From: Spirosoma fluviale
Lineage (GTDB): Bacteria > Bacteroidota > Bacteroidia > Cytophagales > Spirosomataceae
DNA: 27,651 nucleotides
Assembly: GCA_945860325.1 (NCBI GenBank)
Contig: CAMARL010000003.1
Coordinates: forward strand, 1-27,651
Reading direction: 5' to 3'
Shown here: piece after piece, positions 7,994-17,482 of the stretch
Layout of the letters: every line of letters starts with the position of its first letter
How positions within the stretch are numbered: the first letter of the stretch is position 1
Made by a program: the position numbers and the translations under genes
Notes under the pieces: generated by a model
The model's database searches: none
Told to the model about the DNA's origin: nothing
Seen by the model: the letters and a program-made list of their open reading frames with translations, nothing else

Positions 7994-10900
7994 ATGTTAG
8001 ATCAATTTACAATTACGAATCCATTTCCCGGTTTACGCGCTTTTGAAGAAGACGAAGATATTCTTTTCTTTGGACGTGAAAAACAAATCGATGAGTTAGT
8101 CAAAAAGCTTAGAACCACACGCTTAATTGCTGTCATCGGTTCGTCTGGTAGTGGTAAATCTTCTTTGATTAAATCGGGTTTAATACCCAACCTACAAAGC
8201 GGATTTATGTCAGGTGCCGGATCCAATTGGCGTATTTGTTCTTTTAAACCTGGCAGTGATCCAATCAAAAACCTGGTTGATGGCTTAGTTAAGCCGGGCG
8301 CTTTGGAAGACGAGGAAATTCCGACTGATTTACTAACCAATTTGTATGAAAGCTCACTACGCAGAAGTAGCAATGGATTGATTGAGGTCTATAAACAATC
8401 TGGTATAGAGAAGCATAACAACTTATTGATCTTAGTCGATCAATTCGAAGAGATTTTCCGTTTTAGTAAATTTGAGAGTGATTCTCGGGATGGAAAGCGT
8501 GACTCCGTTGCGTTTATTAACTTAATGCTAAAGGCAGCCAAACAGTCCGAATATCCAATCTACATCGTTATTACGATGCGCTCCGATTTCTTGAGTGATT
8601 GTACTGAGTTTAGGGGATTACCTGAAGCAATCAACGAGGGAAACTATTTAGTTCCGCGAATGACACGTGATGAGCGAAAAGACGCGATCGTTGGACCCAT
8701 TTCAGTAGCGAATTCCCAAGTGAGTCCACGTTTATTAAATCTACTCTTAAACGATGTAGGTGACAATCCGGATCAATTGCCCATTCTACAGCACGCATTA
8801 ATGCGGACCTTTGAATATTGGAAGAACAAAGATTTACCCGATGCGGAAGTAGATTTGGTGGATTACGAAGGGATTGGTACGATGGAATTTGCGTTATCTA
8901 AACATGCAGACGAGGCTTATGGAGACCTAAAGACAGATGATCAGCGTCGCATTTCTGAGGTGATTTTTAAAGCGTTGACAGATAAAGAATCCGACGCGCG
9001 TGGAATTAGACGCCCATGTAAATTGGAAGATTTGTGCAAAATCACAAATTCAAGCATGGAGGAAGTGTCCGAAGTGATCAATATTTTCCGTAAGCAAGGT
9101 CGCGGATTTTTAATGCCACCGATTCAAGTGCCACTTCAACCCGACACCATTATTGATATTTCACACGAGAGTATTATGCGCGTTTGGAATAAATTAATTT
9201 TGTGGGTGGAAGAAGAAGGAGAGTCTGCCAAAGTTTATTTACGATTATCGGAAGCGGCCCTCATGCAAAGCCAGGGAAAAGGTGGAATCCTTCGTGATCC
9301 TGAATTACAAGTGGCGCTAAAATGGCGAGAAGTATATCAGCCAAACGAAGTGTGGGCGTTACGTTACAATGATTATTACGAAAAATCAATTCGGTATTTG
9401 GAGTACAGTAAACAACAATATGATCTTGATTTAAAAAATAAAGAAGAAAAACAACGGTTGCGTTTATTACGTATCCAACGTGCGGCTATTTTTTTTGTTC
9501 TTTTATCCATTTTGGCGTTATTCGGGGCGATTTATGCGTTGTCAAAAAAGACTGAAGCCGATAAGCAAACGAATTTAGCTCAACGTAAAACAAAGGAAGC
9601 TAAGGCAAGTCAACAAGTCGCAGTCTTACAAACCCAAAAGGCCGTCAAAAGCAAAGAAGAAGCTTTAAAGGAAAAGTTGCAGGCACAATTGAGTGAAAAG
9701 AAAGCGATTGAGCAAAAAACACTTGCGGATGCTGCGAAATTAGCGGCTGAGAAAAATAGAAAAGAAGCTCTCCGCCAAAAAGACGAAGCCGATATTCAGC
9801 GTATTGAAGCCGTGAAAAGTAAGAATTTGGCAGAAAGCCAAAGGCTCATAGCTCAAAAGCAAACAATACTTGCGAATGAGAATGAGTTGAAGGCCTTAAA
9901 AGAAAAGAAGGTGTCAGATCGTTTGCGTGACTTAGCGACGAGCCGGATTTTAGCGAATGAATCTTTGCTATTTCTAAATGAAAATCGGACCGAGGAAAGC
10001 AAAGAGCGAATTTTGAAATCCTACTTTTTAAATCAAAGTAATAAAGGACCTTCCCAAAACATCGATATTTTCAATGTGCTTCAAGCGTTCTGGGATAAAA
10101 AAATAGCAGGTAAAAATATTTTGACCAAGCATACCTCTCCTGTTCGTGCAGTGGTTGCTTTTCCGAATTCGAATATGATTTATTCTGCGGATGAAAACGG
10201 GAATTTATGGCTGTCCGAGATGGGTGAATCTGGCTGGAAGTCACTCCAATTTATAAAGATTTCGGAGCCAATACGTCTGATGAAAATTTCTCCAGATCGA
10301 TCCAAATTAATTGCGTTGAGCGTTGAGGGAAATGGATATTGTTTCCAAATTTCAGAGAATAAATCTTTGAAATTACTTAGCAAATTTACTTTTTCAGGAA
10401 TTCCTAAATCCCTGTCATTCGTGGATGAAAATTTGTTTTTAGTCTTAAGTAATTCAGGAATTTCCTCCTTTAAATTGGGTAAATACATAGAAAAGGGAAC
10501 ATTTTCTAGCCCAATTCTATTCTCAAATTTACAAATTTTACCCAATGGCCATGTTTACGCAACGATGAAAAAGGCAATTCTATTTTTCACGGATTATACT
10601 CAGATTTCCAATACACCTAAAATTAGGATTCCGTTGCCTAGTGGAAAAAATATTCTTGATGCCGTTAGTCTTTGCGTAGACGATTCTGAAAAATTTGTGG
10701 CAACTGGGACATTGGATGGTCAGATTTTCATCAAAGAATTAGGTGATAATGGGAAGTCGGCCTACCAAATCCTTCATAAATCCGTTGTCAATTCATTGAA
10801 GTTTACCACGTTGAAATCGGGTACATTAATATTAGCCACATCTAGTTTTGATCAAACTATCAAAATTATAGATGTATTCTCCTTTATTAAAAATAAGCCT

Positions 10901-11074
10901 GTGAATGATGGAAGTGATCAAGAAGATGTTTTAACAATTAAAAACCACTCAAAGTGGATTTATGGAATCGAATTCATCAAGAATCAATGGATTGTAACCA
11001 ATGGGGAGGATAATAAGTTGATCGCCTTGAAGCCAGCCATGGTGGATTTATATACTAGTATTTTAAAGAAATAA
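7994..11074 (+). CDS. nSTAND1-type NTPase with transmembrane segment, coiled coil and beta-propeller
   Basis: STAND NTPases are signal-driven ATPase switches. The N-terminus has the nSTAND1 signature NPFPGLRAFEEDEDILFFGR, a Walker A at about 49-57 (GSSGSGKSS, K55) and a Walker B LLILVDQFEE (D149, E152, E153). After the helical part (to about 470) comes one hydrophobic segment at about 497-518, then roughly 140 residues of Lys/Glu/Ala/Gln-rich coiled coil. From about 710 to 1026 there are degenerate WD40-like repeats (HTSPVRAVVAFP, SADENGNLW). The segment likely holds the NTPase in the cytoplasm with the propeller across the inner membrane, although orientation is not proven. I prefer ATG at 7994; a TTG at 7985 directly abutting the preceding stop would add three residues. 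The TonB-receptor gene begins 2 bases after the stop, an unusual coupling of STAND protein and outer-membrane receptor. Confidence 0.88.
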   Translation: MLDQFTITNPFPGLRAFEEDEDILFFGREKQIDELVKKLRTTRLIAVIGSSGSGKSSLIKSGLIPNLQSGFMSGAGSNWRICSFKPGSDPIKNLVDGLVKPGALEDEEIPTDLLTNLYESSLRRSSNGLIEVYKQSGIEKHNNLLILVDQFEEIFRFSKFESDSRDGKRDSVAFINLMLKAAKQSEYPIYIVITMRSDFLSDCTEFRGLPEAINEGNYLVPRMTRDERKDAIVGPISVANSQVSPRLLNLLLNDVGDNPDQLPILQHALMRTFEYWKNKDLPDAEVDLVDYEGIGTMEFALSKHADEAYGDLKTDDQRRISEVIFKALTDKESDARGIRRPCKLEDLCKITNSSMEEVSEVINIFRKQGRGFLMPPIQVPLQPDTIIDISHESIMRVWNKLILWVEEEGESAKVYLRLSEAALMQSQGKGGILRDPELQVALKWREVYQPNEVWALRYNDYYEKSIRYLEYSKQQYDLDLKNKEEKQRLRLLRIQRAAIFFVLLSILALFGAIYALSKKTEADKQTNLAQRKTKEAKASQQVAVLQTQKAVKSKEEALKEKLQAQLSEKKAIEQKTLADAAKLAAEKNRKEALRQKDEADIQRIEAVKSKNLAESQRLIAQKQTILANENELKALKEKKVSDRLRDLATSRILANESLLFLNENRTEESKERILKSYFLNQSNKGPSQNIDIFNVLQAFWDKKIAGKNILTKHTSPVRAVVAFPNSNMIYSADENGNLWLSEMGESGWKSLQFIKISEPIRLMKISPDRSKLIALSVEGNGYCFQISENKSLKLLSKFTFSGIPKSLSFVDENLFLVLSNSGISSFKLGKYIEKGTFSSPILFSNLQILPNGHVYATMKKAILFFTDYTQISNTPKIRIPLPSGKNILDAVSLCVDDSEKFVATGTLDGQIFIKELGDNGKSAYQILHKSVVNSLKFTTLKSGTLILATSSFDQTIKIIDVFSFIKNKPVNDGSDQEDVLTIKNHSKWIYGIEFIKNQWIVTNGEDNKLIALKPAMVDLYTSILKK

Positions 11075-11076
11075 TT

Positions 11077-13770
11077 ATGCAAAAACAATTAAAGAACTTA
11101 GTCGTTGGACTGGTGTTTATTCCTATTTTCTTTATTCAAATTTCAATATTCGGACAAGCGCCAAGCTGTGGTCCGATTTCAATTGAGTCAGCTGAATCCT
11201 TATATAATTTAGGAAAATTTGATAATTGCATTCAATTATTGAATGATTGCCTTTCAAAAAATGGATTCGAGTATAGTGAAAAGATTCAGGCATATCGCTT
11301 CATGACGATGAGTTATTTAGCCATTGATTCCGTTGATAAAGCGGATAAAGTGATTGCGCAACTCCTAAGTTTACAAGATAATTTTGAGCCCTTGTCGAAC
11401 GATCCATATCGATTTAGAATAGAGGTTATCTTTCAGCGCCAATTATTACGGGCCAATTTAATTTCTTCGGTATCAAAAAAAGCAGAAAATATTAAGTTGG
11501 CACCCGCTACCATTCAGTTGATCACCGAGGAGGATATTAAATTGCGAGGCTATCAGGATCTAGAATCCATTATGTACGATATCCCCGGATTTGACGTTTC
11601 TCGCGATTTTGGTATTACGTTTTCGACTTTATATCAGCGAGGGTATCGGTCTGCTACAATGACTGAGCGAACCTTATTTTTAATTGACGGTGTGGATAGC
11701 AATGAGCTATGGACGAACTCAGCGTTTATCTCCAAGCAATTGCCTATTACTCGCGTAAAGCGTGTAGAGATAATTTATGGACCCGCTTCTACCATTTATG
11801 GAGCCAACGCGTTTGTAGGTGTTGTGAATATTGTGACCAAAGGAGAAGATGATTATTTCCCTGCAGATCGGCAAGAGCTAGAAGGAAAAAGAAAGACTCT
11901 TGCAGTGGAAACAGTACTCGGATATAGCTCATTAAATACGCGCTATGCGGATTTGACTATTGCCCAACGAGGCAAAAAAAATACGTATTTTTCATTGACT
12001 TCCCGTATATATAAATCTGATGGATTAGATTTGTCAACAGATGCCAACTGGGATGGGATATTAAATTATTCATCGGACGTTTACCAATCCAATTTTACGT
12101 TAAATAAACCCACAAAAGAGACGATTGCTAATTTTACGAAGGCGGATCCTAGTCGCAAATATTTTACTTTGTCCGCTGATTCGAGTCGGATTAGTCCTAC
12201 ACCCCTTGCACTTTCAACGGCATCTCAACTGGATGAAAAAGGGTATAAGCAAACGTATAATGGGGTGGATCCTTCTAAGTTTGTGAATAAGATCGATAAT
12301 TTTTATGTAGCAGGTAGAGCCCGTTTATCTGATTTCAATGTAGGTTTTGAATTTTGGAATAAAAATGAGGGTGCGGTAGGAACTTACATTGATCGAAACG
12401 CATCTCCTAATTCCGAGTTGACAAATTGGCAAGTACGGCAATACAATGTCTTTATTAAATACCAAAAAAGACTTTCTGAAAAATTGTCATTTGATAATTT
12501 TACTTATTACCGAGGGACCGATTTTGGTGACAATTCGCGCGTAACTAATTACCGCAGTTATGCAAATAAGGCTTTGCCCTTTTATAATTTGGTGTCGAGT
12601 AATGGGACTCAAATGGGTACTTTCGCAACGACTTATTACGGTCAAATTGCCACGCAATTTAAATCAGAATTTAAATTACAATATCAGATTTCTGATAAAA
12701 TAGATCTTAACTCGGGATTTGAATTTAGGACAAATGCCATGCAAGGGGACTACGTAAAAGGAACTAAATTTCCGGCCATCCAATACGGTGTAGTAACCAA
12801 TGGATCGACATTAGCGGGCGGAAATAACTTTAATGCTTATACTGCTAGTGCATATACTCAACTTAGCTATACAAATCCTGCGAAATATGTTAATATTTCA
12901 CTTGCTTATCGCTGGGACTACAACGTAATCCCGAAGGATCAAGCCGGTTTTGGAAATGTTTTTAATCCACGTTTTGCACTGGTTTATTATCCTGGGAAAT
13001 TTATCTTTAAAACATATTATTCGGAGGCCTTCATGGATGCTTCAGCTTTTAATAAGTTTGCCATTTCTGGTTCTCGCTTAGTAAACAACCCAGGCCTAAA
13101 ACCGGAAAAGGTAAGCAACGTAGAGGTTTCTGCTCAATACTCCTTTGATAAAACTCAGCCGAATAATTACATTGAAATTGCTTTTTACAATGCCTTTTAT
13201 TCGAATACATTAGCCTTAATCAATTATCAAATTCCAGGTACGACCACCATAACGAACCGTTTCGAGGCCCTCGGAAAAGCTGATATTTCTGGACTTCAGG
13301 TGAGTGGCAATTATCAAGCGTCTAAGCGCTTGCAGTTTTTTGGTAATATGACGATAACAGATCCTACCGTTATTTTACAGTCGGCGAAAACACTTTCCGA
13401 TTCACTGACCAAGAGAACGGGTGACATCGCTTCTTTTTCTGCCAATGCAGGTTTGAATCTAAGTTTATTGCCTTCGAATCGATTGAATTTTCATATGCGG
13501 ATGAATTATATTGGTGAAAAGCCAACGGGCAAGCTAACGAGTATTTCGGACAATCCGCTTTCCAAAATTGACAGTTATATACTCATGCATGTGAATGTAG
13601 GTTATCAATTCACAAATCAAGTTCGCTTGCAGGTGGGATGTACTAATTTACTTGATACAGTCTATCGGTCTCCTGGAATTCGCTTGGCGGATAATATTAC
13701 GAATCCACCCTCTATTCCACAATATGGTCGCATGTTCCAAGTTCAATTGTTATATAATCTAGTCAAATAA
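11077..13770 (+). CDS. TonB-dependent receptor with TPR-like N-terminal extension
   Basis: An 897-residue outer-membrane receptor. It has a signal peptide (residues 1 to about 28, ending near FGQA). About 100 periplasmic residues with a TPR-like helical pattern follow (SAESLYNLGKFDNCIQLLND). The plug domain lies at about 137-250 (TIQLITEEDIKLRGYQDLES, GVVNIVTKGED). A long 22-strand barrel with typical alternating aromatic strands ends in YGRMFQVQLLYNLVK. Bacteroidota receptors usually carry a carboxypeptidase-like CNA domain or an STN domain before the plug; a helical repeat in that place suggests a protein partner in the periplasm. The terminal residue is Lys rather than Phe. No SusD partner is next to it, so it is not a standard polysaccharide utilisation pair. 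The ligand is unknown. It is co-transcribed with the STAND gene (2-base gap) and the carrier gene (4-base gap). Confidence 0.87.
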   Translation: MQKQLKNLVVGLVFIPIFFIQISIFGQAPSCGPISIESAESLYNLGKFDNCIQLLNDCLSKNGFEYSEKIQAYRFMTMSYLAIDSVDKADKVIAQLLSLQDNFEPLSNDPYRFRIEVIFQRQLLRANLISSVSKKAENIKLAPATIQLITEEDIKLRGYQDLESIMYDIPGFDVSRDFGITFSTLYQRGYRSATMTERTLFLIDGVDSNELWTNSAFISKQLPITRVKRVEIIYGPASTIYGANAFVGVVNIVTKGEDDYFPADRQELEGKRKTLAVETVLGYSSLNTRYADLTIAQRGKKNTYFSLTSRIYKSDGLDLSTDANWDGILNYSSDVYQSNFTLNKPTKETIANFTKADPSRKYFTLSADSSRISPTPLALSTASQLDEKGYKQTYNGVDPSKFVNKIDNFYVAGRARLSDFNVGFEFWNKNEGAVGTYIDRNASPNSELTNWQVRQYNVFIKYQKRLSEKLSFDNFTYYRGTDFGDNSRVTNYRSYANKALPFYNLVSSNGTQMGTFATTYYGQIATQFKSEFKLQYQISDKIDLNSGFEFRTNAMQGDYVKGTKFPAIQYGVVTNGSTLAGGNNFNAYTASAYTQLSYTNPAKYVNISLAYRWDYNVIPKDQAGFGNVFNPRFALVYYPGKFIFKTYYSEAFMDASAFNKFAISGSRLVNNPGLKPEKVSNVEVSAQYSFDKTQPNNYIEIAFYNAFYSNTLALINYQIPGTTTITNRFEALGKADISGLQVSGNYQASKRLQFFGNMTITDPTVILQSAKTLSDSLTKRTGDIASFSANAGLNLSLLPSNRLNFHMRMNYIGEKPTGKLTSISDNPLSKIDSYILMHVNVGYQFTNQVRLQVGCTNLLDTVYRSPGIRLADNITNPPSIPQYGRMFQVQLLYNLVK

Positions 13771-13774
13771 AATT

Positions 13775-16321
13775 TTGAAAAACTTATTGATCTCTTTATT
13801 GAAAATTGACTTAAGAGAATCTGAGAAAGGGATCTTTTCTCTTCTTTCTTTTAATTCCTTGTTCACTGGTTTTTCAACTCAATTTTTTTTCATTGCTACC
13901 ACAAGTTATTTTATTAAAAATTTAAGTGTCTCGCAATTGCCGATCGCCTTTATTTTTTCAGGACTGGCCGGGTATGTCTTAATCCTAATTTATAAAAAAA
14001 TAGTCAGTTGGAAAGGTTTGATTTTTGCCCAAGTATTCTTTGCAATTCTATATGCGCTTATTAGTTTACTCTTGTATTTTTTTCGTATTCTGGGAAAATC
14101 AGATCCACAAATTGTGCAGTTGACCGCCTACGTTGGTTTCATTTGCATCATGCCTTTTTTAACTGTTTTAAATCTGGTTTTCTCATCCATCAGTTTACAG
14201 GTTTTTGACATAAGTCAAAGGAAGCGATTGCTAGCTTTAGTGGGCATTGGAGAAATTTTTGCCTGTTTTATATCTTCTTTAATCATCCCTTCATTGGTTG
14301 GCTGGTGGGGAAGTTCCGAACAACTTTTTTTAGTATCGGTGTTCGCCATATTAATTTCCCTTCTTCCATTACGGAAAATTCGTATTCCGAAAATGGGCAT
14401 TCAAAAAGTGATAAAAGCCGTAAATTTATCATTTATTGTTAAAGATTCGTATTTTCTGATGATGGCCGTAATGACGCTATTTTCAGTTAGCGCTATTTAT
14501 TTAGTTGATTACTCGTATCTCTTAACGGTTAAGTTTATATCGATAACCAATCATATCGATACGGCTATTTTAGTGTCGATTGTATTCTGTGTGATCAAAC
14601 TCGGGGAGATAATCGTTTCTATTTATTCATCCCGTTTTACAAGTACGTATGGTTTATATATTTCCCTACTTATTTTGCCTGTTATATTAATTGTGAGTTC
14701 CGCCCTTGGATTTATAACAGGTTTCTTAATGCCTGACCAATATTTAATTATCACCACCTTTTTATTAATCAATAAGGTCATAGAGCGTGCCATTCGAAAA
14801 GGGATTTTAGTGCCTTCTCAAAAGGTATTATTTCAAGTAACTGAAGCGGAAGAACGGGCGAAGATTCAGACATTAATTGAGGGTACTTTTACGCAAATTG
14901 CCACATTCATCACTGGATTATTAATTCTCATTAGCTCATATCTTTTCTATTCATTGACCGCCTATTGGTACTTATATGTGCTAGCCATTTCCTGTTTTGT
15001 CTTTGCAATCGGGTGGCTTATTGCTTCACAAAAAGTGTACCAAAACTACAAATTGAAAATCCAACATTTCTTAAATCAAGGTTTATTAACAAAATCAGTA
15101 GAAAGAAAACATTCACCTGTTTCTGATTGGTTTGATTCTATTCCCAAAAAAGAAGCTAGTTCGGAATTTATTCAAGGCTTGCATAGCCAACTTTTGACTA
15201 TTGAGCAACTCGTTCAAACAGATCCTAAATCCTTTTATTTAAATCAAATTAAAGGTTATAATTCAAGGGAATTTAAACAAGTAGAAACGAATGATCCTGA
15301 CGAATTATTTCGATTATGTTCCAAAGCTTTTTTTCATTCAGAATCGTTCGAATCGCGTATGTCCATTTGTAGCTTTGCTACTTATTTTACTATTGAACAG
15401 AAATATGAATTTATAAAAGAAAATTATCGAAACTTAAATCATCATTTGCAATATGAATTATTGGTCGAATTAAGTAAGGGCGAAGATTTTGATCTGAAGG
15501 ACCCCGCGGAACGTTTTTATGTGGGGGAATTGTGTTTTGAAAGCTGTGAATTAATTTTTTGGATTGATTTAGTCCTCGATGATTTGAAGGATTCTGCTGG
15601 TGTAGAATTAAGTCAGGCGTTGGTCAATTTAAGACGCCTTAAGATATTGCAGCTATTTGAATTACTAAAGTTATTATACAATTCGTCGTCCGTCGATATC
15701 ATTGTAAATGTGTGGAAAAATAGCTCAGAATCTACTGAAAACGAGGCTTTTGCGGTAGAGCTTCTTGAAAATTTGCTAGAAGGAGACTTGAAGAAGATCA
15801 TTATTCCCCTTTTATCTGATATGCCATTGGTGCTTAAAAAGGAACGCTTAGACGAGCAATTAAATACCTATTCGCTGGATTTTTCTGCACGTTTAATCGA
15901 CATCATGTTAACAAATATCTTGAATGTAGACCCTTCCTTGAAAGAGATGGCTGCCAAAATATACGCGGACAAAAAAGGTGAATCATCCATCTTTAAATAT
16001 TACACGCACGACCTAATGGTACGTTTACATGCGTTGGCCGATGGGGGTAAAAATCAATCGGATTTCAACAATTTTACCAAAGAGTTGCGAACAAAATTAC
16101 ACATAAAACGTAATCCCAATCATATTTACACAGAAGACTTTCTATTTCAATCGTTTTTTTCCCTCAATCCACAATTGGGCTTTCTTAAAAAGTCAAAGCT
16201 TGATCAGCTCATTGATCAGGATCAAAGTGCTTACATCGGAAAGATTGAAATCGCAGAAAATGAATATTCGCTGTCAACCTTTAATTTATATCTCTATTTA
16301 CAACTCACGCACAAATACTAA
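13775..16321 (+). CDS. Nucleotide-translocase/MFS-like 12-helix membrane protein with long soluble C-terminal region
   Basis: An 848-residue protein beginning at TTG; no ATG occurs before the membrane core, and the next Met lies well inside it, so TTG is the likely true start. Residues about 15-425 contain around 12 hydrophobic helices. The opening (LRESEKGIFSLLSFNSLFTG) and the conserved positive loops recall the bacterial ATP/ADP translocase (Npt/NTT) branch. The rest (about 430-848) has no membrane segment and is alpha-helical and charged, like HEAT-type extensions found on some members. If it is an NTT-type carrier it would exchange or import nucleotides or NAD-like compounds, which would fit neighbours that handle NAD+ or nucleotides. 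The transport role is inferred from topology and weak similarity; another MFS-like function is possible. The gap to the following gene is 5 bases. Confidence 0.6.
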   Translation: MKNLLISLLKIDLRESEKGIFSLLSFNSLFTGFSTQFFFIATTSYFIKNLSVSQLPIAFIFSGLAGYVLILIYKKIVSWKGLIFAQVFFAILYALISLLLYFFRILGKSDPQIVQLTAYVGFICIMPFLTVLNLVFSSISLQVFDISQRKRLLALVGIGEIFACFISSLIIPSLVGWWGSSEQLFLVSVFAILISLLPLRKIRIPKMGIQKVIKAVNLSFIVKDSYFLMMAVMTLFSVSAIYLVDYSYLLTVKFISITNHIDTAILVSIVFCVIKLGEIIVSIYSSRFTSTYGLYISLLILPVILIVSSALGFITGFLMPDQYLIITTFLLINKVIERAIRKGILVPSQKVLFQVTEAEERAKIQTLIEGTFTQIATFITGLLILISSYLFYSLTAYWYLYVLAISCFVFAIGWLIASQKVYQNYKLKIQHFLNQGLLTKSVERKHSPVSDWFDSIPKKEASSEFIQGLHSQLLTIEQLVQTDPKSFYLNQIKGYNSREFKQVETNDPDELFRLCSKAFFHSESFESRMSICSFATYFTIEQKYEFIKENYRNLNHHLQYELLVELSKGEDFDLKDPAERFYVGELCFESCELIFWIDLVLDDLKDSAGVELSQALVNLRRLKILQLFELLKLLYNSSSVDIIVNVWKNSSESTENEAFAVELLENLLEGDLKKIIIPLLSDMPLVLKKERLDEQLNTYSLDFSARLIDIMLTNILNVDPSLKEMAAKIYADKKGESSIFKYYTHDLMVRLHALADGGKNQSDFNNFTKELRTKLHIKRNPNHIYTEDFLFQSFFSLNPQLGFLKKSKLDQLIDQDQSAYIGKIEIAENEYSLSTFNLYLYLQLTHKY

Positions 16322-16326
16322 ATCAA

Positions 16327-17481
16327 ATGGTGCCTACGTATCTTAAAAATTTAAGGATTGTTGAAAAATATAGCGATGTAAATGCTGAGATTATTCAGTT
16401 TTTTGAACAAAATGATCCTGATTTTTATCCACCTATTAGCCAACGAACTCAGCTGACGAGTTTCATAGAATTAACATTTATTCATCGTGGATTTATCATT
16501 CTATTTGAAAAGGAGGGAAAGATTATTGGGTTAGCGGCCCTGTGTTTTGAAAATCCCACCTATCAATATTACTTACATTATATCGCTGTAATTAAGTCAC
16601 AGCGAGGGTTGGGAATTGGCCAACAATTGATTCAAGCAGCTTCTTATTATGTGCAACAAGCGGGCGGTAGTCAATTAATTTTAACGAGCTGGTCTTCTAA
16701 TGTGAAGGCAAAACATTTTTATAATAAAATTGGATTTGTAATCATTGACATCCTAGAAGATGATCGCTCACCTGGCATACATACGTATATTTTTGCACTA
16801 GATTTAGTGGATGGGATTATTACGAAATCAATTGCGGGTATAGAATTAATTATGGAGGATCAATCATCGTTGGAGAAAGTGCAGCGTGATTTTTTGGGAA
16901 TTGATAAGGAGAAAAGCATTTTAGGTGTATTTGTTCACACACCCGAAAAAATGCAAGTCTACGATGGAAATTTCTTCAAATATAAATTTTTTCAGCCATT
17001 CGCGCAACGAGCACCTACCCATGTTTTGAATCTAACTTACGTACATCCTGCGTTAGAATTGACTGCGGATGCGCCAGTTGAATATGTGAATTTACTTGAT
17101 TTCTGCTCCCGTTACCTTGAATTAGGAACGAAGAACTATTTAGTTATTCATGAATCTATTGAAAAAATAAGTAATAAAATTGATTATCCACATTTGGTTT
17201 ACTTGGATCCAACAGATGAATTAGTCGTTCAAGAGGCCGTTCAACTCGTGCTAAATGGCCAAAATCCAATGGATTATGCAGAAGATTTTCTACAATTAAC
17301 GAGCAAATATGAGTGCGATGGTTTATTGCTAGCAGTGAATGTCCTGTCCGGAATGTTTCATTTCCACAAGATGGTGAAACGGAAAGTGGTGTTCGATCCA
17401 CTTCGTGATTTTGCCATTCATGTAGCAAGTCAGAGGTTGAAATTGCATTTTTCGGTAGATCAACTAGACAAGGTTAACTAA
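16327..17481 (+). CDS. GNAT N-acetyltransferase fused to an unrecognised alpha/beta domain
   Basis: A 384-residue soluble protein. The first 155 residues or so are a GNAT fold with a clear acetyl-CoA loop (SQRGLGIGQQLI) followed by the C-terminal half of the domain (SNVKAKHFYNKIGF). The remaining 230 residues hold alternating strands and helices (SILGVFVHTPEKMQVYDG, HPALELTADAPVEYVNLLD, CDGLLLAVNVLSGMFHFHK) that I cannot assign. A distant likeness to Asp/Glu racemase folds was considered but the Cys pair does not line up convincingly. GNATs acetylate small amines or protein N-termini and lysines; in conflict operons they can modify toxins or target molecules. It is the sixth gene of the block, with the next gene 1 base away. 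Confidence 0.75.
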   Translation: MVPTYLKNLRIVEKYSDVNAEIIQFFEQNDPDFYPPISQRTQLTSFIELTFIHRGFIILFEKEGKIIGLAALCFENPTYQYYLHYIAVIKSQRGLGIGQQLIQAASYYVQQAGGSQLILTSWSSNVKAKHFYNKIGFVIIDILEDDRSPGIHTYIFALDLVDGIITKSIAGIELIMEDQSSLEKVQRDFLGIDKEKSILGVFVHTPEKMQVYDGNFFKYKFFQPFAQRAPTHVLNLTYVHPALELTADAPVEYVNLLDFCSRYLELGTKNYLVIHESIEKISNKIDYPHLVYLDPTDELVVQEAVQLVLNGQNPMDYAEDFLQLTSKYECDGLLLAVNVLSGMFHFHKMVKRKVVFDPLRDFAIHVASQRLKLHFSVDQLDKVN

Positions 17482-17482
17482 C

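Noticed and set aside
16480..17481. C-terminal part of the GNAT fusion as an Asp/Glu racemase domain.
   Set aside because: The segment CDGLLLAVN is only loosely like the racemase Cys motif and a matching second Cys with the right context is not evident.
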